Of a stretch of 64,000 nt of DNA, positions 36,331-44,951 are shown piece after piece. Source of the DNA: CAZOOA01 sp964581355 (GTDB taxonomy: Bacteria; Bacillota; Dethiobacteria; DTU022; UBA8154); NCBI GenBank assembly GCA_964581355.1, contig CAZOOA010000001.1, positions 1-64,000 of the forward strand. The letters run 5' to 3'. Each line of letters begins with the position of its first letter. Positions within the stretch are counted from its first letter, which is position 1. Under the pieces are notes generated by a model. It made no database searches. It worked only from the letters and a program-made list of their open reading frames with translations, and had not been told where the DNA came from. Both the position numbers and the translations under genes were made by a program.

Positions 36331-38328
36331 ATGAATAATAAACCAAAAATTGGTGTCTATGTCTGTCACTGCGGAATTAATATTGCCAAGACAGTCGGCG
36401 TGGATTCCGTTACCGAGTACGCTGCCCAGCTGCCCAATGTGAAAGTGGCGCGGAACTATTCCTACATGTGCTCTGACCCGGGGCAACTCCTGGTCAAGGA
36501 GGATATCAAGAACGAGGGCTTAAACCGCATCGTGGTTTCGGCCTGTTCGCCCCGGATGCATGAGGCCACGTTCCGAAAAACTTTGGTTGAAGCGGGTTTG
36601 AATCCTTACTACCTGGAAATGGCCAATATCCGGGAGCAGTGCTCCTGGGTCCACGAAGATGAGAACGAGGCTACGGAAAAAGCCAAGAAGCTGGTGGCTT
36701 CCGCTGTAGTCAAGGCCAGGTTGTTGGAGCCCCTGGAGGAGAAAGAAGTGGAGGTTGAACCGGCAACTTTGGTTATTGGCGGTGGGATTGCCGGTATCCA
36801 GGCGGCCCTGGATATTGCCGATGCCGGCTTTCAGGTTTACATGGTGGAAAAAACGCCTTCCGTAGGGGGAACCATGGCCCGCCTGGATAAGACCTTCCCC
36901 ACCCTGGACTGCTCGGCCTGTATCCTGACGCCGAAAATGGTGGACGTGGCCAGTCACCCCAACATTGAACTGATGACCTATTCCCAGGTGGAAGAGATCA
37001 CCGGTTACGTGGGCAATTTTGATGTCAAAGTGCGCAAGAAGGCGCGCTATGTTGACGTTGACAAGTGTACCGGCTGCGGTATCTGCGCAGAGGAATGTCG
37101 GTTGAAAAACCGTGTCCCCAGCGAATTCGAAGAGGGGATGGGCAAGCGTTCGGCCATTTATATGCCCTTCCCTCAGGCCGTTCCGGCCAAGTTTACCGTC
37201 GATCCGGAGCGTTGTATCTACCTGACCCGGGGCAAATGTGGCGAATCACCCAAGTGTGTCGACGCCTGCCCCTCTCAGGCCGTGGACTTCGAGCAGGAAG
37301 ACGAATTTGTCGATGTTAGAGTGGGGGCCGTAATCGTGGCCACGGGCTTTGACGTCTTTGATGCTTCCAGGAAACCCGAATACGGCTATCAAGATTATGA
37401 CAATGTGCTCACCGCCCTGGAAATGGAGCGGCTGGTTTCCGCCTCGGGGCCCACCGGAGGCAAGATCGTCCTGGGTGAGGGTGACGACGCCTATACGCCC
37501 AAGGAGATCGCTTTTATTAAATGTGTAGGGTCCCGGGATGAGAGCGTGGGGAACGAGTACTGTTCCCGGGTCTGCTGTATGTACACGGCCAAGCTGGCCC
37601 ACCTGGTCCATGAGAAGATCCCCGATGCCAATGTCCGGATTTACTACATGGACGTGCGTGCTTTTGGTAAAGGTTTTGAAGAATTCTATGACCGGGTCCG
37701 CCGGGAAGGGATCCGCTATATCCGCGGGAACCCCTCGGAAATATTCAAACGGGGCGACAAGCTGGTGATTAAAGCTGAAGATACGCTCAAAGCGATGCCC
37801 CTGGAAGATGAAGTGGATATGGTTGTTCTGGCTGTTGGCCTGGAGCCCAGGAGAGATTCCCGTGAAATAATCGACCTGCTCCGGCTTTCCCAGTCGGGAG
37901 ATCGGTTTTACATGGAAGCCCATCCCAAGCTGGCGCCGGTAGATACAGCTACAGATGGCGTTTACCTGGCCGGCTGTGCCCAGGGTCCCAAAGATATCCC
38001 GGATACAGTAGCCCAGGCCAAGGGGGCCGCTTCCTCAGCCCTGATCCTGCTCTCCAGCGGACGAGTCAAAGTCCAGGCCCAGGTATCCGTGGTTAATGAA
38101 GAAACCTGCCGGGGCTGTACGTACTGCGTGGAGATTTGTCCCTACGGGGCCATTGAAATGGTCGAGGTAAACCAGATGGGCCACCAAGTTTCCGTAGCCA
38201 GGGTGAATGAGGTCCTGTGCAAAGGCTGCGGCGCCTGTGTAGCGGGCTGTTTCTCCGGTTCAATCCAGCAAAAATCATTCAAGGACGGGCAAATACTGCC
38301 TCAGCTTGCTGTACTGGGGGTTATGTAA
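36331..38328 (+). CDS. hdrA: HdrA-like FAD/iron-sulfur heterodisulfide reductase subunit
   Basis: A 665-residue flavoprotein. After an N-terminal domain with CHCGINIAKTVGVD, the FAD-binding VIGGGIAGIQAALDIADAG lies at about residues 149-167, with the HdrA-type LDCSACILTPKM cysteine pair. Ferredoxin-type clusters are in CTGCGICAEEC, CVDACPS and a C-terminal pair (CRGCTYCVEICPYGA, CKGCGACVAGCFSG). HdrA proteins bifurcate electrons between ferredoxin and a higher-potential acceptor at the FAD. The cysteine positions are all Cys codons, so this is not a selenoprotein form. It is followed after 3 bases by mvhD. Confidence 0.95.
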   Translation: MNNKPKIGVYVCHCGINIAKTVGVDSVTEYAAQLPNVKVARNYSYMCSDPGQLLVKEDIKNEGLNRIVVSACSPRMHEATFRKTLVEAGLNPYYLEMANIREQCSWVHEDENEATEKAKKLVASAVVKARLLEPLEEKEVEVEPATLVIGGGIAGIQAALDIADAGFQVYMVEKTPSVGGTMARLDKTFPTLDCSACILTPKMVDVASHPNIELMTYSQVEEITGYVGNFDVKVRKKARYVDVDKCTGCGICAEECRLKNRVPSEFEEGMGKRSAIYMPFPQAVPAKFTVDPERCIYLTRGKCGESPKCVDACPSQAVDFEQEDEFVDVRVGAVIVATGFDVFDASRKPEYGYQDYDNVLTALEMERLVSASGPTGGKIVLGEGDDAYTPKEIAFIKCVGSRDESVGNEYCSRVCCMYTAKLAHLVHEKIPDANVRIYYMDVRAFGKGFEEFYDRVRREGIRYIRGNPSEIFKRGDKLVIKAEDTLKAMPLEDEVDMVVLAVGLEPRRDSREIIDLLRLSQSGDRFYMEAHPKLAPVDTATDGVYLAGCAQGPKDIPDTVAQAKGAASSALILLSSGRVKVQAQVSVVNEETCRGCTYCVEICPYGAIEMVEVNQMGHQVSVARVNEVLCKGCGACVAGCFSGSIQQKSFKDGQILPQLAVLGVM

Positions 38329-38331
38329 GGT

Positions 38332-38763
38332 ATGAGCGATAAATTTGAACCAAATATTGTGGCGTTTTTATGTAACTGGTGCTCCTATGCCGGTGCGGAT
38401 CTGGCGGGGACCAGCCGGATTCAGTATCCTCCTAACCTGCATATCGTCCGGGTCATGTGTACCGGCCGGGTGAATCCTTTATTCGTGGTCAATGCCTTCC
38501 AGCAGGGTGCGGACGGGGTTCTGGTTTCCGGATGCCATCCCGGCGACTGCCACTACATGGAAGGAAACTACTATGCCCGGCGCAGGTTTACCCTGATACG
38601 GGAGCTGCTGGAATACGTGGGTGTTGATCCCAAGCGTTTCCATATGAGCTGGGTTTCGGCATCAGAGGGCGCCAAGTGGAAAGACGTAGTCGAGGAAGTG
38701 GTCGAAAACGCAAAAGCAGCGGGGCCTTTTGACCAGTTCCGCAGGAATAAGATTAACTGGTAG
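38332..38763 (+). CDS. mvhD: MvhD/FrhD-type iron-sulfur subunit
   Basis: A 143-residue adaptor between HdrA and its electron donor module, with the [2Fe-2S]-type cysteines in LCNWCSYAGAD, VMCTGRV and SGCHPGDCHY. The usual selenocysteine position of some methanogen and clostridial forms is Cys (TGC) here. It starts 3 bases after hdrA. In the absence of a NiFe hydrogenase gene in the cluster, it probably connects to the Flox-like subunits that follow. Confidence 0.95.
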   Translation: MSDKFEPNIVAFLCNWCSYAGADLAGTSRIQYPPNLHIVRVMCTGRVNPLFVVNAFQQGADGVLVSGCHPGDCHYMEGNYYARRRFTLIRELLEYVGVDPKRFHMSWVSASEGAKWKDVVEEVVENAKAAGPFDQFRRNKINW

Positions 38764-38776
38764 AGGAGGAGGACGC

Positions 38777-39763
38777 TTGGTAGATCTCGATAAACTCAGA
38801 ACTGTAGCCAAGGAGACTGTCTCCCGCGATGATGTCAAATACCTCATCGGCTGGAGCCAGGGCACGTTCGGATTTCGTGTTTCTCCACATTTTGTGAAAG
38901 AGCCCGAAGAGGTAGACAGCCTCACGTTCTCACCCCTTTGCTGCAATAACCTGGCCACGTACCTGACGCTGACCGAAAAAAACCCTGTACCCAGGGGTGA
39001 GGAAGCCGATACCCGCAAAGTTGCTCTCATGGTCAAAGGCTGTGACAGCCGTGCCGTTGTGCAGCAGCTGGTCGAGCATGGTGTGGGACGGGACCAGGTA
39101 TATATCATTGGCTGCCCGTGCGAAGGGGTCGTTGATGTCAAGAAAGTGGAGAAGAAGTTTGGAGAACTGTTGGAACCGGTCCAGGCTTCCTGGGAAAACG
39201 GGAAGGTATCCTTTCAGCTTCCCGGGGGGCAGGTGGAATCACTTCCCAGGGAAGAGGTTTTGGCCCAAAACTGCCTGACCTGCCGGTATCCCAACCCTGT
39301 TGTTTCTGATATCTTACTATGGGACGAAGTCGAAGTTAAGGGTAACGATGACTACGAGGATGTCAAAGAACTGGAGAGCAAATCTTCCCAGGACAAATGG
39401 GCTTACTGGCAGGATAAGTTTACCAGCTGTATTCGCTGTTACTCCTGCCGGAATGTCTGTCCCCTGTGTTACTGCGAGGACTGCATCCTGGACCGCCTCA
39501 ACCCCACCTGGGTGTTTCGCTCCACCAATGTGGCGGAGAACACCGCTTTTCAAATGGCCAGGGCCTTCCACCTGGCGGGGCGCTGCATCGAGTGCGGGGA
39601 GTGTGAAAGGGTTTGCCCGGTGGATATTCCCTTGATGAAAATCAATCGCAAGTTGTACAAGGAAGTTCATGAGAAGTACGAGTTCGAACCCGGGCTGGAT
39701 CCTGAAACCAAACCATTCCAGGCCAGTTATCGTCCCGACGACAAGGAAGACTTCATACTCTAG
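38777..39763 (+). CDS. FdhB/FrhB-like iron-sulfur subunit of the Hdr-Flox cluster
   Basis: A 328-residue protein from TTG 38777 after GAGGAGGAGG. The N-terminal FrhB/FdhB-like region (VALMVKGCDSRAVVQQLVE, YIIGCPCEGVVDV) is followed by two Cys-rich clusters (CIRCYSCRNVCPLCYCEDC and CIECGECERVCPVD). It likely binds two or three [4Fe-4S] centres and relays electrons between HdrA-MvhD and the NAD(P)H-oxidising module. It resembles the Fe-S subunits of Flox-type complexes; the exact letter designation is not assigned. Confidence 0.85.
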   Translation: MVDLDKLRTVAKETVSRDDVKYLIGWSQGTFGFRVSPHFVKEPEEVDSLTFSPLCCNNLATYLTLTEKNPVPRGEEADTRKVALMVKGCDSRAVVQQLVEHGVGRDQVYIIGCPCEGVVDVKKVEKKFGELLEPVQASWENGKVSFQLPGGQVESLPREEVLAQNCLTCRYPNPVVSDILLWDEVEVKGNDDYEDVKELESKSSQDKWAYWQDKFTSCIRCYSCRNVCPLCYCEDCILDRLNPTWVFRSTNVAENTAFQMARAFHLAGRCIECGECERVCPVDIPLMKINRKLYKEVHEKYEFEPGLDPETKPFQASYRPDDKEDFIL

Positions 39764-39774
39764 AGGTGGGTGCT

Positions 39775-40791
39775 ATGGAACATTTGAAACTAAGTAAAGA
39801 TAAACTCGGCGATTTTGTTGCAAAACTGGGGGACAAGGAGGTCCTTGTGCCCCAGAAAGAAGGGGAAGCCTTGAAGTTCGTTCCCCTGACAGGGGACAGC
39901 GTTCCTGAACTGGATTACGCCAATACCAGTGTTCCGCCGAAAAATGCTGTTTTCCCACAGACGGAGACCATGCTCCGCTTTGAATGGGGGAAAATGGAAA
40001 CTACGGCAGTAACTGGAGAGGCAAAAGAAAAAGTGTTCTTCGGGGTCAGGCCCTGCGATGCCCGGGCCAAGGTGATCGTCGACAAGCTGTTTACCTGGGA
40101 TGAAAAAGACCCGTACTACGTGGAAAAGCGGGAAAAATCCACCGTGGTGGGGTTGGCCTGTGCAGAGCCCTGTTCCAACTGCTTCTGCACTTCTGTAGGA
40201 GGGGGGCCGGCATCCACAGAAGGGCTGGATGTGCTCCTGACCGACTTGGGCGAAAGCTACCTGGTGCAGCCCCTGACCGACGAGGGACAGTCCTTGTGCC
40301 AGGCTGCTTCCGACGACCTGGAAAAAGCGGCCGAGGGGGATGTTCAGGCGGCGGAAAAGGTACACCAGGAAGCGGAAAAGAAAATATCCCGCCAGATCGA
40401 TACAGGGGGCATCCCCGAGGGGCTTCCCGGGCTATGGGAAAACGAACTGTGGGAAAAGGTGTCTCAATCTTGCCTGGGCTGCGGTATCTGCACCTACCTC
40501 TGCCCTACCTGCCACTGCTTTGATATGCAGGACGAGGTGGAAGGTTTTGACGGCCGCAGGTGCCGGACCTGGGATTCCTGCATGTTTTCAGAGTATACCA
40601 TGCATGCATCCGGGCATAACCCCCGGCCCACCCGCCGGGAGCGGACCCGCAACAGGATTAATCACAAGTATTCCTACTTCGTGGACAAATTCGATGTCAT
40701 CGCCTGCGTGGGCTGTGGACGGTGTATCAGCCTTTGCCCGGTCAATATCGATATTCTCGACATTCTATCAAAGGTTAAGGAGGCACTATGA
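39775..40791 (+). CDS. AsrA/FloxB-like 4Fe-4S dicluster subunit
   Basis: A 338-residue protein (ATG 39775 after AGAGGTGGG). It has the family block FFGVRPCDARAKVIVDKLF, Cys-rich AEPCSNCFC, and two C-terminal ferredoxin motifs (CLGCGICTYLCPTCHC, CVGCGRCISLCPVN). This matches the beta/AsrA type iron-sulfur subunit of sulfhydrogenases, anaerobic sulfite reductase and Flox. It overlaps the next gene by 4 bases, so it is co-translated with the flavin subunit. Confidence 0.88.
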   Translation: MEHLKLSKDKLGDFVAKLGDKEVLVPQKEGEALKFVPLTGDSVPELDYANTSVPPKNAVFPQTETMLRFEWGKMETTAVTGEAKEKVFFGVRPCDARAKVIVDKLFTWDEKDPYYVEKREKSTVVGLACAEPCSNCFCTSVGGGPASTEGLDVLLTDLGESYLVQPLTDEGQSLCQAASDDLEKAAEGDVQAAEKVHQEAEKKISRQIDTGGIPEGLPGLWENELWEKVSQSCLGCGICTYLCPTCHCFDMQDEVEGFDGRRCRTWDSCMFSEYTMHASGHNPRPTRRERTRNRINHKYSYFVDKFDVIACVGCGRCISLCPVNIDILDILSKVKEAL

Positions 40792-41636
40792 AAGACAACG
40801 GCAATCCTTATAAACCTCATGTAGCAACAGTTGAAGACACCTGGAACGAGACCTACGGGGATCGCTGTATCAAGACGTTCAAGGTTGTTTTCGACGACGA
40901 AAAAGTGAGGGAAAGCTGGGAACACCTTCCGGGCCAGTGCGCCATGATCGGGTTGCCGGGCGTGGGGGAAAGCATGATTTCCATCTCCTGCTCCCCTACG
41001 GAAGGGAAATTCCTGCGGTTCTCGGTCATGCGCATGGGCAAAGTGACCCAGGCGCTGCACCAACTGGAGCCCGGGGACAAAATGAATGTCCGCGGCCCTT
41101 ACGGAAACAGCTTTCCCGTGGATGAATGGAAGGGCAAGAAAATCATCACCATTGGCGGTGGGATCGGACAGGCCCCCCTGCGCCCGATCATCGAATACGT
41201 CAAGGCGAATCGTTCAGACTACGAAGATCTGACCGTTATTTATGGTTCCAGGACTTCCAGCGACCTCTGTTTCCAGGGGGAACTGGAAGAACTGAACAGC
41301 TGCGACGATGTCAGCTGCCATCTTTCCATCGACGTCGAGGAGGAAAACTGGTCCCACTTCGTGGGCTTTGTCCCTTCCCTGTTGATGGATGTGAATCCGT
41401 CACCGGAAAATACCATTGCCATCACCTGTGGACCGCCGATCATGATCAAGTTTGTCCTGGAAAACCTGAAAAAGCTCAACTTTGAAGATGACCAAATCTA
41501 CACCACCCTGGAAAACAGGATGAAGTGCGGCATTGGCAAGTGCGGGCGCTGCAATGCAGGCAACCTCTACGTCTGCAAGGACGGGCCTGTCTTCAGCTAC
41601 GCCACCCTGAAACAGGTCCCCGAAGCCTTTGCGTAA
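40788..41636 (+). CDS. FAD/NAD(P)-binding oxidoreductase (AsrB/FloxA/HydG-like)
   Basis: A 282-residue flavoprotein of the ferredoxin-NADP reductase family, gamma/AsrB type. The FAD-binding stretch includes MISISCSP and the NAD(P) loop KKIITIGGGIGQAPLRP (about 113-129); a [2Fe-2S] motif is at the end (MKCGIGKCGRCN...YVCKDGP). It probably oxidises NAD(P)H or reduces NAD(P) and exchanges electrons through the AsrA-like subunit with HdrA. It is the last gene of the cluster; a strong terminator follows about 120 bases later. Confidence 0.92.
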   Translation: MKDNGNPYKPHVATVEDTWNETYGDRCIKTFKVVFDDEKVRESWEHLPGQCAMIGLPGVGESMISISCSPTEGKFLRFSVMRMGKVTQALHQLEPGDKMNVRGPYGNSFPVDEWKGKKIITIGGGIGQAPLRPIIEYVKANRSDYEDLTVIYGSRTSSDLCFQGELEELNSCDDVSCHLSIDVEEENWSHFVGFVPSLLMDVNPSPENTIAITCGPPIMIKFVLENLKKLNFEDDQIYTTLENRMKCGIGKCGRCNAGNLYVCKDGPVFSYATLKQVPEAFA

Positions 41637-41755
41637 AATAACGGTGAAACTGGAAAACGGATTAGACCAGCTGCATTAGAAGTAACAGGAAAGGCAATCT
41701 ATTCTGGTCACACAAACTCTTTTGCAATAGAAGCAATTTACATCGCCAAGCAACT

Positions 41756-41787
41756 AAGAGGCTGTCTCACAAGAGACAGCCTCTTTT
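41756..41787 (+). terminator. Strong terminator of the Etf-Hdr-Flox operon
   Basis: AAGAGGCTGTCTC (41756-41768) pairs perfectly with GAGACAGCCTCTT (41773-41785) over a 4-base loop, followed by TT. Confidence 0.85.
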
Positions 41788-41873
41788 GGTTTCCCGTCTG
41801 ACTATAAGTGACAGGCCTTCTCTCAGCGAAACTGCGGAGACGTTACTGGTGCTTCCGGAGCGCATTGGAGAAC

Positions 41874-41905
41874 CGACAGGGAAAGCGCCAGAACTGTCCC
41901 CCTGC
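41874..41905 (-). repeat. Dispersed repeat copy (REP-like), second of two
   Basis: On the minus strand the 32 bases match 16960-16991 at 31 positions (core GGACAGTTCTGGCGCTTTCC). It lies in the spacer between the Flox operon and a convergent gene. No transposase is near. A related AGAACCGTCCCC sequence is at 51547-51558. Confidence 0.6.
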
Positions 41906-41942
41906 TTCGCATCCTGTGGCATAAATAAACTGAGCAATGATG

Positions 41943-44762
41943 TTAGCGTATTGGCTGGATACAACCCGGGCAATCAAAATCAAACTGGAATCGCTCGGGA
42001 GCGGCCACGTAATGGGCTGTTACGGTTTCATCATCTTCCATGGTGAAGGTAACGGATCGATCTTTACTGGAAACTGCCCCGGACCAGTAACTAAAGCGCT
42101 TGCGCAGGAGGCCCGAGCCCACATACTGGGGAGCTTCCAGGTGGACCTGGGTTTCTTTGTTTATCTTTTGCAGCGAGTAATGGGTTGTGCCCCCGTGGCC
42201 GGTTTTGCTGCTGATACTTATGCCGGGCAGTTCATTTTCACCTTCCAGGGAACTTACCGTCAGCGTAAAGTGCGTGTGTATTAACTCCGGCTTTCTATCG
42301 GGCTGTTCCAGTTGCAATTCCGGTTCTAGCTCCAACTCTGGTTTATCCTCGACATCCAGTTCCAGTTGAGGTTCGGGTTCCAAGTCTATTTCTCGATCAA
42401 TTTCTTGTTCCGGATCTTGTTCCGGTTTGTGCTCAGGGTTCTCTTCCGGCTCCGGTTTTGGTTCCGGTTCTTTTTCCTCCAGCACAACTTTTTCCTGGTC
42501 GGGTGTTGTATAAAATTGCGCGGTAATTAATACTCTTTGGTTTTCTTCGTCCCACGACACTTTCTGTCCTGTGCTTTCCGAAATGAAGCGCACAGGCACC
42601 AGGGTCCTGCCATTGACTATCGTCGGGGGAACATCCAGGGTAACTTTCTGCCCGTTGATCTGGGCCTGGTTACTGTCCACGGTCAACTGGATTTTAGTTG
42701 TTCCCCTGGTAGCGGTAATGGTCCTGGTTTCTGCCAGGTATTCCACATCTGTGTCCAACGCTTCAAAAATGCCCCGCAGGGGAACCATGGTGCGGCCCTG
42801 GATGATGATGGGCGGCACATCCGAGCGCAGTTTGCGGCCGTTGATATAGACTTCCAGTTCGGGTGTCGGGGTTACCGGGTCAATGGTGGGTTCCCTTGGT
42901 GCCCCCGGTTGGGCGGCCGTAAAGCATTCGTCATGGAAGAGGTCCTCTACCAGCCCTTTTAACATGGCGTTCGCCAGGGCGGCAGAAAGCCCGGCGCGCT
43001 GGCAGGCATCCAGGTCTTCACAGACAGATGTTTGGCTCCAGCCGTCATAAGCATCCATCCGGGAATCGAACATTTCTGAGCCCCACTGGTCAAATATGTC
43101 CGGGTCCCACCCGTCACCCAGGATATCTTCCATCAAATCCTGGTCCCAGAAGGAATCATCCATTTCCCAGAAGGGGTCGTCAATGTCCCAGAAGGGATCT
43201 TCAAACCACCTTATCAGCAGGTCCAGGGGATTGTCCTGCATCTCGCACATTTCCATGCCGTCAAACATCCCCGGCTCAGGATAGATCAGGGGAATCATGG
43301 GGTCCCCGTGCATATCCGGGCAGATGCCGAACAAGAGGCAGGCCATGTCGTCTTCATCCAGTGTGCCGTTTTCGTCGCGCCAAGGGGTGATGATGCCCAA
43401 AGATTCGCCGTAAGTTTTGCCACCCAGCAGGGAGGCGATACAGAGATCGGGATTGCTGGTAAAGCTGCAGTATTCTTCCAAGCTGACCGGGTCTGTGGAA
43501 CCGCAGATGTCGAACTCCGGGGGACACTGGATTCCTTCATCTTCTTCTGTTTCAGCCTCAACTGCTTCCTCCTCCTCCTCCTCCTCCTCCTCCTCTTCCT
43601 GGCAGTTTTTGTGGGTTGGATAGGCAGCACAGAAAAAAGCCATGTTTTGGGCGGCTTTTTCAAAGGCATCCCGTTCTTCCTCGCAGGTGCCGCCTTCTTC
43701 TTCACATTCTTCCAGCAGGGTTAGTTTATCCAGCCCATATTCAAAAAGAAGTATGCCCATTCGATACTCACTGGGTTGGTCTTTGGCATGATCCAGCATT
43801 TCCTGGCCCAGGTTGCTGAAGAATTCAGAGGAAACGGGTGACTTATCGATAACATTTGCCACCACGCCCAGTCCTGTGTAAAACCACCCATTACGCCGCT
43901 GTTCCTCCTGGGTCAAGGGTCGCATGCCCTGGACAAAGCGCAAATCTTCTGCCGGATTCCAGTCATCCCAGCCGCTCATGTAGGCACCCTGGAGATTTTC
44001 CGCCAGCAGTGGATCTTCGCCAAAATCCAGGTAGTCGTCCAGCTTGTCTGAGCCCCCTACGGCACATGCATCGGAATCTTCATCGGCCTGACCCATGAGC
44101 TCACTTAAAAAGGAACCGGGCCGCGTAATGCCGGGTGGCAGGCGCCCCTGGTCCAAACGCTGCATTACAGCGTTTAGGTGTCCCTGGCTGCCCGGCTCGT
44201 AGCCGGTAAGCAGTTCAGCGTTTTCCTCACCGCAAAATACCGGGAGGGCGCTGCGGTCCAGCATGGCTTCCACGTAGTAATTGACCAGACCTTCGCCCTT
44301 TAGGTGCTCTTCCACCAGGTAGGCCAACACGTCCGTGGGAACAGGATTTTCAGCGGGGTCGTATTCATCACTTGCGGCGTAGATTTCTTCAACTACCAGA
44401 CCGGGAAAGGTGCAGCGGACAAATTGTACCGCCGCCTCTTCCAGCTGCTCAATGGATGCCTGGGAAAGGACCATCCCCCGGCTGGCAAAACTGGCAGAGA
44501 CCTGTTCCAGGACCCGGAAACTGGCTTCGTGAATGAGCTGCTGGTCCAGACGGTTGTGCAGGCCGGCATAAGGGTTTTCAGGGTCACAAGACAGTGCAGG
44601 TGCAGGCAGCTCAATGGTGTACTCTGGCTCCAGGGTGAAAATCTGTTCGAGATCTTGGAGCCACCGTTCGCTTAAATTCTCTGCTGAGCCAACGGAAACA
44701 AAAGCCGTCGTGGCTACAAGCATGGTGCAGAAGAACAGATACAACCTGCTTTTTTTAATCAT
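41943..44762 (-). CDS. Secreted, very acidic protein with copper-amine-oxidase N-terminal-like (stalk) domains
   Basis: A 939-residue exported protein. The signal peptide is MIKKSRLYLFFCTMLVATTAF... (ATG 44762 after GGGAGGAAT). The long first part is helical and acidic with a Glu run (about residues 390-400, encoded by a TCC-type triplet run) and a tandem DPFWDID/DPFWEMD/DSFWDQD segment. Two stalk repeats follow (VYINGRKLRSDVPPII... and AQINGQKVTLDVPPTIVNGRTLVPVRF), then a Pro/Glu-rich linker and an InlB/Big-like end (FSYWSGAVSS...VTAHYV). No enzyme motif was found. It probably sits on the cell surface. It lies beside the stalk-domain selenoprotein on the same strand. Confidence 0.85.
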   Translation of the reverse strand: MIKKSRLYLFFCTMLVATTAFVSVGSAENLSERWLQDLEQIFTLEPEYTIELPAPALSCDPENPYAGLHNRLDQQLIHEASFRVLEQVSASFASRGMVLSQASIEQLEEAAVQFVRCTFPGLVVEEIYAASDEYDPAENPVPTDVLAYLVEEHLKGEGLVNYYVEAMLDRSALPVFCGEENAELLTGYEPGSQGHLNAVMQRLDQGRLPPGITRPGSFLSELMGQADEDSDACAVGGSDKLDDYLDFGEDPLLAENLQGAYMSGWDDWNPAEDLRFVQGMRPLTQEEQRRNGWFYTGLGVVANVIDKSPVSSEFFSNLGQEMLDHAKDQPSEYRMGILLFEYGLDKLTLLEECEEEGGTCEEERDAFEKAAQNMAFFCAAYPTHKNCQEEEEEEEEEEEAVEAETEEDEGIQCPPEFDICGSTDPVSLEEYCSFTSNPDLCIASLLGGKTYGESLGIITPWRDENGTLDEDDMACLLFGICPDMHGDPMIPLIYPEPGMFDGMEMCEMQDNPLDLLIRWFEDPFWDIDDPFWEMDDSFWDQDLMEDILGDGWDPDIFDQWGSEMFDSRMDAYDGWSQTSVCEDLDACQRAGLSAALANAMLKGLVEDLFHDECFTAAQPGAPREPTIDPVTPTPELEVYINGRKLRSDVPPIIIQGRTMVPLRGIFEALDTDVEYLAETRTITATRGTTKIQLTVDSNQAQINGQKVTLDVPPTIVNGRTLVPVRFISESTGQKVSWDEENQRVLITAQFYTTPDQEKVVLEEKEPEPKPEPEENPEHKPEQDPEQEIDREIDLEPEPQLELDVEDKPELELEPELQLEQPDRKPELIHTHFTLTVSSLEGENELPGISISSKTGHGGTTHYSLQKINKETQVHLEAPQYVGSGLLRKRFSYWSGAVSSKDRSVTFTMEDDETVTAHYVAAPERFQFDFDCPGCIQPIR
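43567..43600. repeat. Triplet microsatellite (TCC)n inside the acidic protein gene
   Basis: Nine uninterrupted TCC triplets (43567-43593) plus variants encode the poly-Glu run on the minus strand. Length change by slippage would stay in frame. Confidence 0.85.
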
Positions 44763-44951
44763 CGCGATTCCTCCCGGTTTAAATATTGAATTTGAGCCCA
44801 AGACCCGGGCAATGTCCCGGGTTCCAGGAAAGGGAAAGAAGGTAAAAACTTTTTATTCCTTTTTATCTGCTAATGGAACAGCGCCTTAGTGCGGCTAAAG
44901 CTGAACAGGGCCAGGGGCGCGGAAGGGCAAAGCCCCTTTCCTTCCAGGTGC

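Noticed and set aside
38332..38763. MvhD as a second selenoprotein
   Set aside because: The relevant position is TGC (Cys) and the frame is continuous with no TGA.
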